Position numbers and translations under genes: made by a program
Source: Magallana angulata
Lineage: Eukaryota > Mollusca > Bivalvia > Ostreida > Ostreidae
Length of the DNA: 64,000 nucleotides
Assembly: GCF_025612915.1 (NCBI RefSeq)
Contig: NC_069112.1
Coordinates: 53,783,082-53,847,081 of the forward strand
Reading direction: 5' to 3'
The notes under the pieces: model-generated
Told to the model about the DNA's origin: nothing
What the model saw: only the letters and a program-made list of their open reading frames with translations
Databases searched by the model: none
Part shown: piece after piece, positions 22,401 to 34,723 of the stretch
Layout: each line of letters begins with the position of its first letter
Numbering within the stretch: the first letter of the stretch is position 1

Positions 22401-24515
22401 TTCGTTTAATAAATCAACACCAATGTTGGAACAGTGTTGATGATATAGCTAAAGATATAGTCTTACTTTTTACTGCCTCGGTTTGTGATATTTGCAGAGT
22501 AAACATAAATCTAAAGTGACTTGATATGGGTTTTAAATTGCAGAATGCATGAACAACACATACGGATTAGAGTGTAGAACAACATGTGGACACTGTAGAG
22601 ATGGACAACAGTGTCATCACATTACCGGAAGTTGCCCATACGGATGTGACAGGGGAATGTATGGCGTCAAATGCAATACAGGTTTAGAATTTATTGTATA
22701 TGACATTAAACGAAACTTATTACTATGCCAAAATATTTCTAAAAGAAGTTTTCTAGACAATAGACAATAGACAGCGTTGACATTAGAAAATTGATACTTG
22801 ATGTTACCTTATATATGGTCACTGTTCTGTTTCAAGGATGTCCAAATGGTTACTATGGATACAACTGCCAGTATAAATGCAGCATTAACTGTGGATTTTC
22901 CGGACTTTGTGACATAGTGACAGGGCGATGTGAAGGAGGATGTCAAAGCGGGTGGAAAATACCGAACTGTGATGGTTGTAAACAACTTTTATGGAAGTTC
23001 TTAAGGGCTTTTGTTGTGACCTTTGTCATACAGTAGTGGAATATTAATAAAATAATATTTCTCTAGAAGTGATAGAATTCTAAAAATAAAGTACTTCGTG
23101 GTATTTTTTTCCTTATTTTGATTCAAATCAGCTCATTAATAATGTGATACATTTAATTGAGAATTTGTTTTCCTTTCAATATTTTACATGATATTTTGTA
23201 GAATGTATCGATTCTAAATATGGATTTGATTGTTCTCAGTCTTGTGGACACTGCAATAAGAACAAACAATGTCGTCATACCAGTGGTTTGTGCCCTTATG
23301 GATGCGACCCTGGTTATACAGGAAGTCAATGCATACGGAGTAAGCATTTTTTTTTTTATCAAAAGAAAAATACTTTAACTTGTTGATTGAACTATATTTA
23401 CATTTTCCAGTGTCTTTGCTTGTGATAACACTACGTATTGATTTTGTACTATTTAACCCTTAGCTTCAAATGACGCCAAACTGAGGCGCTAGCGGGGTTT
23501 GCTTATTTATAAATAAATATTTAATCGTACGATGGCTTTAAATTATTTATATATAAGTAACAAGGAATCATTTTTTGAATATTAAAAGCTGATAATTTTG
23601 GTCTAGGCATGATCAAATCTATTATATAGCCCTTATAATACTCAAAGAATGATTCTTTATTCCTTAGATAAATCAAGTCTTTTTGACATTTTTTATACGA
23701 AAGAATTTCATTTAATTCCATACAACCACTCCAATATAAAGTCTTTTTTTGTTAGTGGTGAAGGAATTTAATCGTTCCTTTTTTAATGGAAATTAAAATT
23801 AATTAAACGCACGAAAACAATATTAACAACAGAAAATCATTTAGTTGTATATAAATTGTGTAGTATGTGGTAACAATACATATGGAGCGAATTGCTCAAT
23901 GACTTGTGGAAACTGTTCATACTTGTATGGAGAGCAATGCAATCACGTGACTGGATTTTGCCCACGTGAGTGTATTCTTGGATTCCAAGGTGAAAGATGT
24001 GATGAAGGTAACTCATTTGCCTAATAACTATATTGCGAAATGCATAAAACGATCAATTGTTAAATGTAAACAATTTGACATAGCAATGACTCATTGCACT
24101 ATTTTTTCAATATTGTTATATTTGATAATGATTCAATTGTAGCACAAGATTCAATTCCGACAACCAAATCAAATAGTATACAAGAACCTCTTCTTTACTC
24201 CTTGGCTTCATTGTTTTGCATCAGCATTGTAGTTATCATGGTTTTGGTAGTAAGGTCGGTAAAAACCTCAAAGCAATTATTTTAATATTAGGTATGGTTG
24301 CTTTTTAGTGTTTTAAAAACATCTCAAATCATTTTTTTTACAGAAACAGAAGGATTCATATGGATAAACAACAGCGTAAAGAAGACTGCATAGAAAATAT
24401 ATACGAGAACACATTCAAAAGTCCAAAAAATGTGTATAACAAGGCAATGGAAAATAGTGAATATAACGAACTGGGAGAATTCAGTGAACGTTCACTTTAC
24501 GATAAACTGGACTGA
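19453..24515 (+). CDS. FTP-lectin/EGF transmembrane receptor with C-terminal ITAM (10 exons)
   Basis: Exons are 19453-19513, 20415-20642, 21142-21396, 21773-21910, 22544-22681, 22837-22974, 23202-23339, 23864-24007, 24143-24254 and 24344-24515. They sum to 1524 nt, or 507 residues; all joins are phase 1 except the last (phase 2). In order: signal peptide (1-20); fucolectin-type galactose-binding-like domain over two exons (about 21-181, with [14 protein letters not shown] and EWRVDLGG words); five EGF-like modules, one per exon; stalk; membrane helix about 430-450, then RNRR; cytoplasmic tail of about 55 residues. The tail ends [16 protein letters not shown], a textbook ITAM (Y491xxL, 8 residues, Y503xxL), with extra tyrosines including a YEN motif. 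By analogy with Draper/MEGF10 it could bind glycans and signal for engulfment through SH2 kinases. The intron 9 donor (GTCGGT) is weak but required by the phase. Poly(A) signal at 24830. Confidence 0.85.
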
Positions 24516-24829
24516 AATGTAGCAAATAATACTCTAATATAGTTAATAAGATTCTTGATCGATTAACATATAGTATGAAAATATCTTTACAGAACAACGA
24601 TTTTCAAATATTCCAATATTCGTCAGTTTTTGGTGGACATTTTTTTGCTTTTTATTCTACTTAAATGTACGACAAAAAAGAGTGAATAATTTTTGCTTGT
24701 GTGTGTGTGACCATCTTGCCATTTTGTCAACCAACACTGCGGACTTAAAAAATTCATGTGGATGTTCTAAACATTCTGATCAAAGGAACACTCAATCAAT
24801 GTTTGGTATCTTATTAAACCTTATCTTGA

Positions 24830-24835
24830 AATAAA
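24830..24835 (+). terminator. Poly(A) signal of the ITAM receptor gene
   Basis: AATAAA lies about 315 bp after the stop codon and is the first clear signal in the 3' flank. Confidence 0.5.
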
Positions 24836-25627
24836 AGATTTTTGTTTGAAAAAAATTGAATTTAGTTACAATAAGTATAGTAATAAAACGTTCATTAAAT
24901 ATAGAATATAAGAGTGTATATTCGTGTAATCATGTTTTTTTTAGTCATTGTGTAGATTTTCACTCAGAAAGCAAATATATTTTACGAAGTAAAGCCGGGG
25001 GAAATAGTTGCTGTCTTTCGGACAATAAATTTACAATCGCCGTTAAATCCAGTAAATAGGTATTTTATTATACCGAAGAACTTGATTTGTCAGCGATGCA
25101 ATATTTGTTGATGAGAATAGAATTTTTTTTAGAGTTTTCGGGCATATGATTAAATGCAGTGACTTGGATTACCCCAGAGGTTTTCCGATTTCAAATTGAG
25201 GGAAATCGAATGCCGCCAGTAAATAGTGTTAATGACTATTCACAATGAAGAGATATAACGGAAACGATGTCACGGTTTAAATAAAAGCATGTTAATTCGT
25301 AGTAATTTTATAGAAAACATATTTACTGTTGTATAATAAGAGGGGAACATGTATACGTTCGCGTGTTTGTTATTCCGAAATTCATCGAAAATTAATCAAG
25401 TAGGCCTACATGTAATTTGGTTTGTTTTAAAATATCCTAGAATACAATGAAACACCCACAGTAAATTAATGTTTAATTACATCAACAAACCATTTAAAAA
25501 ATATCAAATAGCTTCAATGGTATTATTTAAACTTTATTTTAAAAGCATAGTAAGCTGGGTTCCGTTACCTATCTGCACTATTAATATGTGCATTTTTGAA
25601 TTTACGACTTAACAATTACAGCGGTAC

Positions 25628-26297
25628 CGGACACCTTATCGAAAAATAACTCATCGAATGCTACAACTCATCGAAATTCAATTGATCGAAAGTAAAACTC
25701 ACCGACGCGACATGTCAACGAAAGACAACTCGTGCATGACGACAACTCATCGATGTAAATTGAAATAAAGATAAAATTATTTAAACGCTTTTCAGGTTAT
25801 TGTCTTCAATTTATTCTTAGTCACGATATGGCTGAGGGAGGTAACAATGTTACATTTATTCCTTTGCAAAGAAATGAAAACCAATTATCCTACAATGGTT
25901 TTACATTTGTGATTGGAAAAATGAACAAAATGTTATTAGAAGTGTGAAATTAGCGATTGTAAAGGGCGATGTATAAAAACTCAAAATGTTATTAAAGAAA
26001 CAAAAGACCACTCCCATGGCCCCGACCCTGTTTACATTAAAGTAGGTATCTTAATTCCATTAAAATTCAACTAAATGAATTAAGAATAACGTTCTTAGTA
26101 AGTACATATACCGTTTTTAATTTTAACTTTAAGTTTCTACATTTTCACTTTTATTTTTACTTTCGATAAGTTTCGATGAGTATCGATGTACTGTCGTATC
26201 CATGAGATGTCTATTCCATGACTTGTCGTATCGACGAGCTGTCCATTCTGTGAGTTGTCGCATCGATGAATTTTTTCGATGTCATAGACCCTCGATG
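25628..26297. mobile_element. Foldback-type element with 16-bp tandem units in inverted arms
   Basis: The right arm is five consecutive 16-bp units from about 26192 (TGTCGTATCCATGAGA, TGTCTATTCCATGACT, TGTCGTATCGACGAGC and two more). The left arm (about 25633-25755) holds units of 16-17 bp in the opposite orientation (ATCGAAAGTAAAACTC, AACGAAAGACAACTCG). Arms made of short tandem units in inverted order are the hallmark of Foldback-like elements. The roughly 400-bp centre has no coding capacity. Ends are approximate. Confidence 0.65.
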
Positions 26298-26951
26298 CAA
26301 ACAAAAACTGTTTAGTTGCATTAAATACAATATAGGGAAAGAATATTCAAGTTTTTTTTACTGTAATCCAATCAGTTTGGTATTCTGCGACCATTTTAAT
26401 GATACAAGAAAGTAATAGTAAGTGATACATGTACAAGTACATGTATCGCAATCAAACAATTTTTTGGTTTGTCTATAAATATAAATGAACGTATACAACA
26501 GGAAAAAGAAAAAGGGAAAAAAGCGGGACACTGTCTGTCAAACAGTATACAGACTAACATCAACTGATATGAATTAGGTGGTCAGTTATCTGAGGTCATA
26601 ACGCTAGAAATGATTAAATTATAACATCATCATTTACTTATAAACGCAAGTAAAGATGCCGAGGAAAAATGTTTCACTAAAGAAAATAGAAAAATATACA
26701 TTCTAAGGGTTCATATTAAAGATAAACTTTAAACAGGCACATTGGAACATAATGTTTTTGTTTTTTTTAATTTGATTTTTCTGTCTATACATTAAACGTT
26801 GAATGGAAAACTTTTACAAACATGTATATTTTAAATAACGAAATTGCCAGCTACAAATTTAAACATACACGTTGAAGTGCGTCGTCACGCTCTTAAATAA
26901 CTCATGGATAAGTATACAAACGAAACGTTTTTACTTTAGAGATTGAATTCC

Positions 26952-27530
26952 CTTTATAGTGAATTGTATATTTACTAAACACAATTGCACTTACTTTTGG
27001 ACTCCTTATCGGTTTTTAAGGCAATGCAACTGTAATCTATATATAACACAGAGGGTTAAAAACAATAGACATGGATGCTTTTTTATACACATTTTTGCAA
27101 CCATGGACTTAATTTGTGTAAGCGTAAGTGCAACACATAGCATATAGCTTTGTGCAAATTACAAAACGGGTAACATTTCCAAGTTCATGGATTTGCAAAT
27201 TCTTTGTCTACACGATTGGTGCTATGCTGAATCACTCTATTATGATAATGACAGCAATTGCAATAACAGCATTTCATCGGATTTCCCAATTTATTAAGTG
27301 CCAACGCAAAATATATCATTTGCAGATCTTCTTTGCAGGAGAAATGATCTTTAGTACGATCTCATAGTCCAACATCCTTCGTTTGTTTCGTTTTTTCAAC
27401 TGTCGAAGTGAACAAAGAAAATGTTACTTGATTCAAGTGTATAACATTGATAAAGATGCACGTACTTTGAATAAATGGAATTTATTTTTATTGCAGTTTT
27501 GTACGCAAAACGGACAAAGAAGCATAAGGG
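26952..27530 (+). pseudogene. Decayed class A GPCR (type b-like)
   Basis: Segments such as FATMDLICVSVSAT, TFPSSWICKF and NHSIMIMTAIAIT align with TM2 to TM4 of the intact GPCR at 56866. They lie in shifting frames with stops, and the C-terminal half fades after about 27530. It is the block-1 member of a pair; the block-2 member survives only as 47410-47675. Confidence 0.8.
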
Positions 27531-28755
27531 TTTACATTTTACTGTGATTCATGAATGGACGAAACACAAAAAAAACCTGTGATATTGGTTTTGCGATTTA
27601 ATATCAGAGCCAAAAATGAACTATAACTGATTTTACCTTGACAAATTAATTGCAACTTTCATGAATCCTTTGTTACGATGAAAATCGATAAAAATAAAAT
27701 TTCTTACGGAAATCTTAAGCTTTCCTACAGTTATTGTAAAATGTTGTAATGAAATTAATAAAACTTCGCCTAACAAAATACATATATTTTTTAATCAATG
27801 CATTAATTATGTTTTCTTTATAATATAAGGTGTGGTTAAGCAGAAGTCAGTTAGTGTAGGTACATTGAAAACGCAGTGGCCTAGATTATTCGTGCGCTGC
27901 TTTGACCTCTTTATGCAGACAAATGTCATGCAGGTATACCAGCAGATTTCACAGTGTTTCATGAGGGGAAATATTTGATAATCTAAATAAGTTACGTTAC
28001 TTATTAGTAGGATAATACACAATCGGTTTATTTAAAGATTTGATTTTTTTAGAAGGGAAAAACTGATAATTTGCAATTAACAATTAGAATTAAATATCAC
28101 CGATTTTCAAGGAACTATTTTAAATCTTGTAAAGGCATCAACCGTTTTTTCCCCAAAATACTTAATTAAGATAAAAAAGGTAGTTACATTTTGCCATTAC
28201 TTCATATTAAATTTATGCACTCTATAATACCGAACAAACTTGACTAAGAATGTAAAAAAGTGTTACTTTACACTAAATTTCCAAAATTGAATGATTCAGA
28301 TATAACATGACATGGGATAAAGCTAAAAACGAACTTTTACGGAGGATGCTAAACATACTAGATAGGTAGGTCCTCCGTACAATAACAAAACGATGAGATA
28401 CACTTATGTCAATGTTTCAGGACCCAATACGTACACTGTAGGAATCAATTTCATGTAATTGAAGAACAAATGGAACAACTTCAATATTTATATCCAAAAT
28501 GTTTATCAGATTGGCGAAGAATTGTTGATATTTTGATAAGACTTTAGAACTCTTTCGGTCATTAAGATTTAAAGAGCTGGTCCTTTAATAATGGTATCAT
28601 TGCAAAGATCTTATCATCTTATCATTTGCAGTGATCTTTCTCTATGGGTAAATGCTCATCTTTTTAAAACAATTTAAACCTATTAAACACGTTTTACCTT
28701 TAACTGATCAGCAGTGGACGAAGTATATTTTAATTTTTTAAAAATCATCATAATT
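27531..28755. other. AT-rich non-coding stretch
   Basis: I see no exon or clear element between the GPCR pseudogene and the next lectin gene. Any promoter of the lectin gene must lie here, but no convincing TATA box was fixed. Confidence 0.4.
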
Positions 28756-31644
28756 ATGCATTTCATGGCGTTGTTTGTCATAAGTTTCTGGAATTTATTT
28801 AGCGTTGCAAAAACGTACGGTAAGTAAACCTACAATTTTCTTTATCATTAACTTTTGATAAATTTTGTTTGTGAAGCATCCTTATGTCGATGTGAAGAAA
28901 TTGATGTTACTAAGAACGTACATGCAAATATGTTCCGTTGCAATGTTTTTCCTTTTGATGTTCAGAATATCGGGATTCTACTTAATCTGTTATGTTGACT
29001 AGTCAATTTGACATTCATTGATTTAAATTTTTATCGATCAAAGTGTATTGATTGACACAGGATTCATAAAAAATATAAGATACAAATATAAGATGAAATT
29101 CTAATCGGTTTTATTTATCATGAAAGCATTGTTTTTTTATACTTATCAATAATTAATGAATGAAGTTGTAAGGAAAATTAAGGATTCAATATTGGGTTGC
29201 GGCATGTATTTTATGCAAATGATGCGTAGCTGCTAGCGTCTTGGTTCGCTTAAAGTTAAGGTTATTACTGTAAATACTCCGATTAGAGATTGGAATGGTA
29301 TTTTACAAAGAAAAGATCAACAAGCGTTAAGAGTTATTATAAATTTTGCAACTTATACTGTATATGCATTTGTAAGTTTAATAAAGCTGAACACAATACC
29401 GTATATATTGTAAAGGAAATCCTTACTCACGTATGAAATCAACTTGGGATTCAATTAGTTTTAAACACCACTGTTTAATTTATCGACATGCATATGAGAA
29501 ACTATATTATTAAATATTTTTGGTCGTCTTCAATTTATCTAAAACATTGAGATGATAATGACATGTGTTCAAATATTTATATTGTTTGGCAAGTTAGAAG
29601 AAATAGTTTCAAAAATGCAAAATGGTGATGAGGTAAATAGACATGCATTTGGTTATAAATAAATACCACCGTAATGTTTAATGGTTAATCAAAGCATATC
29701 CTTAAGACGGTTATCCTACTATAAAAATTGTTATCATTCCATAGTTATGTGATCCGCATTGTAAATGCCCTAAATCCATGAAACACGGCAACCTAGGTAT
29801 TTAAATTCAGATTGCCTGCGGCGAAGATTCAAACTCATTTAACACGTTTAATCTAGTTATTAAAACTGTCAATAACGAACATTTTTTTGTACTTCCTTTA
29901 TAATGACAACATTGGTTGGTTTGCACTTCATTGCGTTTATTACAAGGCGTATATTTATGGTTACAGTGCTTTTAATTGTTTCTTCTTTGTCAAATTGATT
30001 TAATAAAATTTAAAAGCAAACCAGAAAATCCTCCTTGTTTATTTGCACTGGTTACCTACACAACATTTAGGTGATTGACCTACTGGTTTAAGAATAAAAA
30101 AGAACATTGTAATTAAAGATCTCTAACATAGAATAAATATTGTTGTTTTTTTGTTTTTTTTTTCATTATGATTAATTTTTTTAATGTGATTTAACGTCAA
30201 CCTGAAAATCCTCTTTCGTATAAATTACTTTTGACATCTGTTCAAAATTCAGCTATGTTTTGTTAACGTTCCTGCTAACATTGTGACATATGACTATCAA
30301 TTATAGAAAATATTGCCTTGAATAGACCTGCATGGCAGCAATATCCTGAGTTTCCAGGTGTTGGACCATTTGACGCGGATCGTGCTGTAGACGGAGATAA
30401 ATCATATTTGTATGTTCACGGAGGGCAATGTACGTTATCCAAATATGAACGTTCAACAGCAGAATGGCGGGTAGATCTGGGAGGAGTACTCAGCATACAC
30501 CACATCTTTATTCAATATGCAACGAATAATGTTATATGGGGTATGTATTTGAAAATATTTTAATTCATAAAAAAATAAACGTGCTAGATCATAAAATGCA
30601 TTATTATAAATAAGTCAAGGCACAATTTTGCTTTGTATTATTTTTTTAAAAATGTAATCAAAAAAGCAAAACTCAGCACAACTTTAAGGGGCGAATGTAA
30701 TTAGTTTTAATAAGCTCTAGTAGTATTAACGATAAGGTTCTTTTAATTAGATAGGAATAACACCTTGACCACTAATTTTCTGGGATTTTCGCTCTACGTA
30801 TCAAACACAACTACCAAGGAGGCTGGGGTACTTTGTTTTAAGGACACATTCTACACAAGGGATACAATTCCTAACCCCCTTAACATATCATGTCGTCTGA
30901 GTGGGAGATACGTCATCTACTACAACAACAGAACCCACTTTCCGCTACCTGCAGGATATAGTGCTTACGCCTCCAATGATTTATGCGAAGTAGAAGTATA
31001 TGGTGATTTGATTAATGTAATTTATCAGCAATAGAGATATTTAACTGTGCGTATTTGTAAAGTTAATTTTTTTTCTTTCATGTATTCTGTTTTACTTATA
31101 TCTATGTTTTTAATAATTGTTGTAACATAAGATGCAATAGGGCATCACATAAACATTTACACAATCAAATACTACACAGAATTAACTCTTGGATTTACAA
31201 TTTTTTGATCAAGGAGCATTATATGAAGAAATACCTTCACTGTGTTACGTTTATTGTGACTTAAGTATAGAATTTTTATTACACAGCTAAATACTTGTTT
31301 GCGAAAGGCTCGTTCATACTTCTGTCATAGTAAATGTAACTTTTTTAAAAATGTGAAGCACATGCACATTAAAAGTTTATGAAATCCATTGTTCTAATTC
31401 TTACTTCATTTTAGATAAACATACTGTGAGTTTTTCTTTCTTTTTTATTATTATTACTATTGCAAGAAAAGAATCATTCCTTTTCCTTCGATACTCTTAT
31501 TCACAGGTTGTCCGAATGCAAGCTACTACGGGGAAAACTGTTCTACATCTTGCCATCAGAACTGTTTGGATGGACGGTGTGACGTCGTGGATGGAACATG
31601 TCTAGGCTGCATTCAAGGATACACCGGATTGACTTGTGATACAG
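28756..31644 (+). CDS. FTP-lectin gene B with one EGF-like exon, 3' end unresolved
   Basis: Exons are 28756-28819 (signal peptide), 30307-30540 and 30751-31002 (FTP domain halves) and 31507-31644 (one 138-nt EGF-like exon). All joins are phase 1, as in the ITAM receptor. The protein up to here is about 229 residues: signal, [40 protein letters not shown], then [11 protein letters not shown] to [13 protein letters not shown]. The exon 3 donor is GTGATT, which is weak. No further EGF or membrane exon was found before the GPCR at 34724. Possible endings are read-through past exon 4 to a TGA about 80 bp on, beside an AATAAA at 31715, or splicing to a short terminal exon near 33452. Either would make a short protein, probably secreted. 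Where the receptor at 19453 has RTD in the presumed sugar-contact strand, this has ATN. Confidence 0.7.
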
Positions 31645-31724
31645 GTTGTAATACAATTGTAATTAATATATATTTCTACGGAAAACACCACCTTTTTATG
31701 TATATTATATATTTAATAAATTGA

Positions 31725-33450
31725 TAATATTATAATTGCAAACAAACTTAGTATAAATCATTTTGAATATTCAAATTTTGATTTATTTCAAACTTAAAAA
31801 AGACGTGAAGTAATTTCACACTTATCTTATTATTGCTTAAACGCTTTAAAAAATGTATACATTGTTGCATATGTATGTGTGAAAGACTGTGAATTTGTGT
31901 CGCTGAAATAATACACTCAACGTTTCGCCTCAGACTTTCAAATATGCGTTTTGCATTCTTGAAATTTGTTGCTGCTTTTCATATTTTAATATTATCAACT
32001 TTTCAGCAGATCTTGAGTTTGAATACCGCATTTTTCGTAAAAACTTGTAATACAAATATATTTTTAAAATGATGTTGTTTACAAAAATCTGAATTATAAA
32101 TTTATCTTCCTGTATTTTGTTAATATGCAAAATAGTTATGATATTGTATTTGCAACCGTTTTAAAGTTATCTTATCTTAAAGGCTTTATAACGTAAATAC
32201 AATCATTTTTTTTTTGAAAATCAAGATTAATTTTTAGCCATTTAAATGTAAGTATGAATTTCTTAACTATCAAAATTATTGTTATTGACATTTGAGTAAT
32301 TATGTTTCATAGTTTCAATATAAACAATGTTCTGATTTTTTTTACCATAAAAGTCATTTGAATTTGAGATGAAAACATACTCTTTTCATTTTACTTTTAG
32401 TTTTTATAATACTTTCAAATAACAACTACTTGTTTTGGAAGTAGCATGTGAAGTGTAGGTGTAACTGATATCAAGAATAGATAACAAAAATAATGTTTAT
32501 ATACTTCTTTCAATATAGATATAACTTCATTCTGATCTGAAAAAGGAAAAGAAACATGGTTATTGCCGTCAAACAAAACTACACGGAGGGCTTTTTATTT
32601 TAAAATCCAACGTGAGGAAGGATAATATCACCATAAAAAAGAATTCATTTGACCGGTAATTATATCGTCATCTTTTGTTACATCATGTTCATGCCCTTTA
32701 AAAAGCCTTTTTATATTTTATGCATTGAGTGTTTCTTTTTTCATGTATGCAAAACAAATGATTTTGAAGTTGAAGAAAAAAATGTTCACAAAATATCTTA
32801 ATTTTCAAATGTTAAACAAACTTTAAAAACCAGCGCTTATCTCTCCAACATTCAATGTCAACACTCGATGACTTTTGTTCTGAATTCAGTACGATGACCA
32901 ACTAATTAGAAAATTTGGCGGGCTCATATTCTGAATAAGTTTAAACAATATTTATCGGCAACAGGAAAATTAAACAATCAATATTCTAAACTCCACTTAA
33001 ACGCGTAATGGAATGAAGTAACATATACCTAAACTCACTTTTTATTCTTCTTATTTTATTTATTATCAGGGTTTAGACAACGTCATCATTTTGTTGCGTA
33101 CAATAACGAAAAACTAACACAGAACGTATTATATTGTTTGTAATAAAGAAATATTTGTTCATATAAACACTGAACTATTTGATATTGTCATTCTGAATGC
33201 AAGCGCCTTGTATTTTTATATGACTACTATTTACCGTGTAACCGTCTACATTTAAACATGGATTCCCGATTCAGATAATCTGAATATCTGTTTTGTGCAA
33301 ATACAAACAGAAAATATTTTATTGTGTTAACAAAGCAACGTCTATATTAATAAATACTGAAATATACACTGTCACTTTGAATACAGACTTTAATATATAC
33401 ATGTGGCTTCTTGTATATTTATAAAGACTTGTTCTTTACTGATTCCACAG
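31725..33450. other. Non-coding stretch after lectin exon 4
   Basis: AT-rich sequence closely matched by 49585-51460 in the second block apart from a MITE. No EGF or transmembrane exon was recognised. Confidence 0.45.
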
Positions 33451-33451
33451 A

Positions 33452-33580
33452 TGTCGCTTTAACATTGTCGATAAGACTTTTATGTTTGTTGATGCATAAA
33501 AAGGACCGTTTTGTGATGAACGTTAGCACCGAATCTATGATTAATTTTTGTCAAATATAAATTAAAATTCATTTAATAAA
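33452..33580 (+). other. Candidate terminal exon of lectin gene B with poly(A) signal
   Basis: After a good acceptor (GATTCCACAG) a phase-1 frame encodes about 36 residues beginning DVALTLSIRLLCLLMHKKDR and ends in TAA, with AATAAA at 33575-33580. The phase fits exon 4. The block-2 counterpart (from about 51473) keeps the frame with several substitutions and no indels. There is no homology to the ITAM receptor tail, so support is weak. Confidence 0.25.
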
Positions 33581-33782
33581 ACAAATCATATTCAAATATT
33601 TGGAGTTGTAAAATTTTCATCAGCAGAAAGAAAATCAGCAATATGTAGATAAACAATGGGATGAACAGGACAGCAAAGAAAACAGATATGGAAACACCTG
33701 CATGTTTCCAAATGGTGGGGATAATATCCGGCAATGGACAATGGTGATTAACAAGAATTGTGGAACCTGAATCAACCTTCAC
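33573..33782 (-). CDS. Possible small membrane protein or exon, unrecognised
   Basis: The minus strand encodes a strongly hydrophobic segment (ISVFFAVLFIPLFIYILL) preceded by HHCPLPDIIPTIWKHAG. The 69-codon frame has a possible acceptor (GATTCAG) ten codons in. The counterpart at 51589-51792 keeps the hydrophobic stretch, but its N-terminal part is shifted by an indel. I do not recognise it and cannot exclude a chance frame. Confidence 0.2.
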   Translation of the reverse strand: MKVDSGSTILVNHHCPLPDIIPTIWKHAGVSISVFFAVLFIPLFIYILLIFFLLMKILQLQIFEYDLFY

Positions 33783-34723
33783 TTTATGATAGTCAAATGG
33801 ATTTTGTATATTCTTCCTCCTTCAATATGTACTCTGGTTAGATTGATTTGACTGATAGTCGAATGACAAACCAATGATATCATTTAAAATGTGAGTGATG
33901 ATTGTCATTTTAAAAAAAATGCAAAATATCTGTGCCCTTGTTTTTAACGTCTGAAGCTTGTGAATCTTATATGTATATGAATTTAATGATATTTAAAAAA
34001 AATAATTAATGCGGATGTGTTTTTACTTACTGTGATAACATACTAAAATCATATTCTTTTGTTTTTGAATTGCATATCTACTGCCGTAATATTATAGGCA
34101 TTCTTGACTATACGATTGGACAATCTGAATGAAAACAAATATCGATCAAAAAAGTATTAAATGGAAAATAAATTCAAAAAGACAGTTAAGTGTAAACCAC
34201 CATTATGATTAAACAATATTTTAAGTGATGGTACATTTAAGGAAATAACTCCTTGTTTTTCTAAAATAAGGAAACGTAATTTTTCCCGAAATAGGAGAAC
34301 AAAACGAGGAAAGTATGATCCCCCCCTTCCTAATGGAACGCTGATAGTTAATTAGAATAAATTACAGCTTACATGAAAGTGTATGTGATTAATCTAAGGA
34401 CAAAGTTTTTTTACATGATCAAAGTATAGAAACAACGTTCATTTCCCCAAAATTGATATGGTAATTGTTGAGATGATGTTTAACATTTAAGGAAATAGAA
34501 GTATATTTTAAAAGTACATATACAGTTTAAATAATCCTTGAACAGGTCCAACCCAGCATGCTTGATTTTCAGACTTTACACTTCATTGACCCCCCCCCCC
34601 CCCTTAAAATTTAGTTGATTTGGCATTCATACATATATGTATAAATTATAGTTACAGGATTGAAAGTTCAAAATATTGTAAATATCGTCTTACCGTTTTC
34701 ATTCACGCTAAAATGCAATTCAT

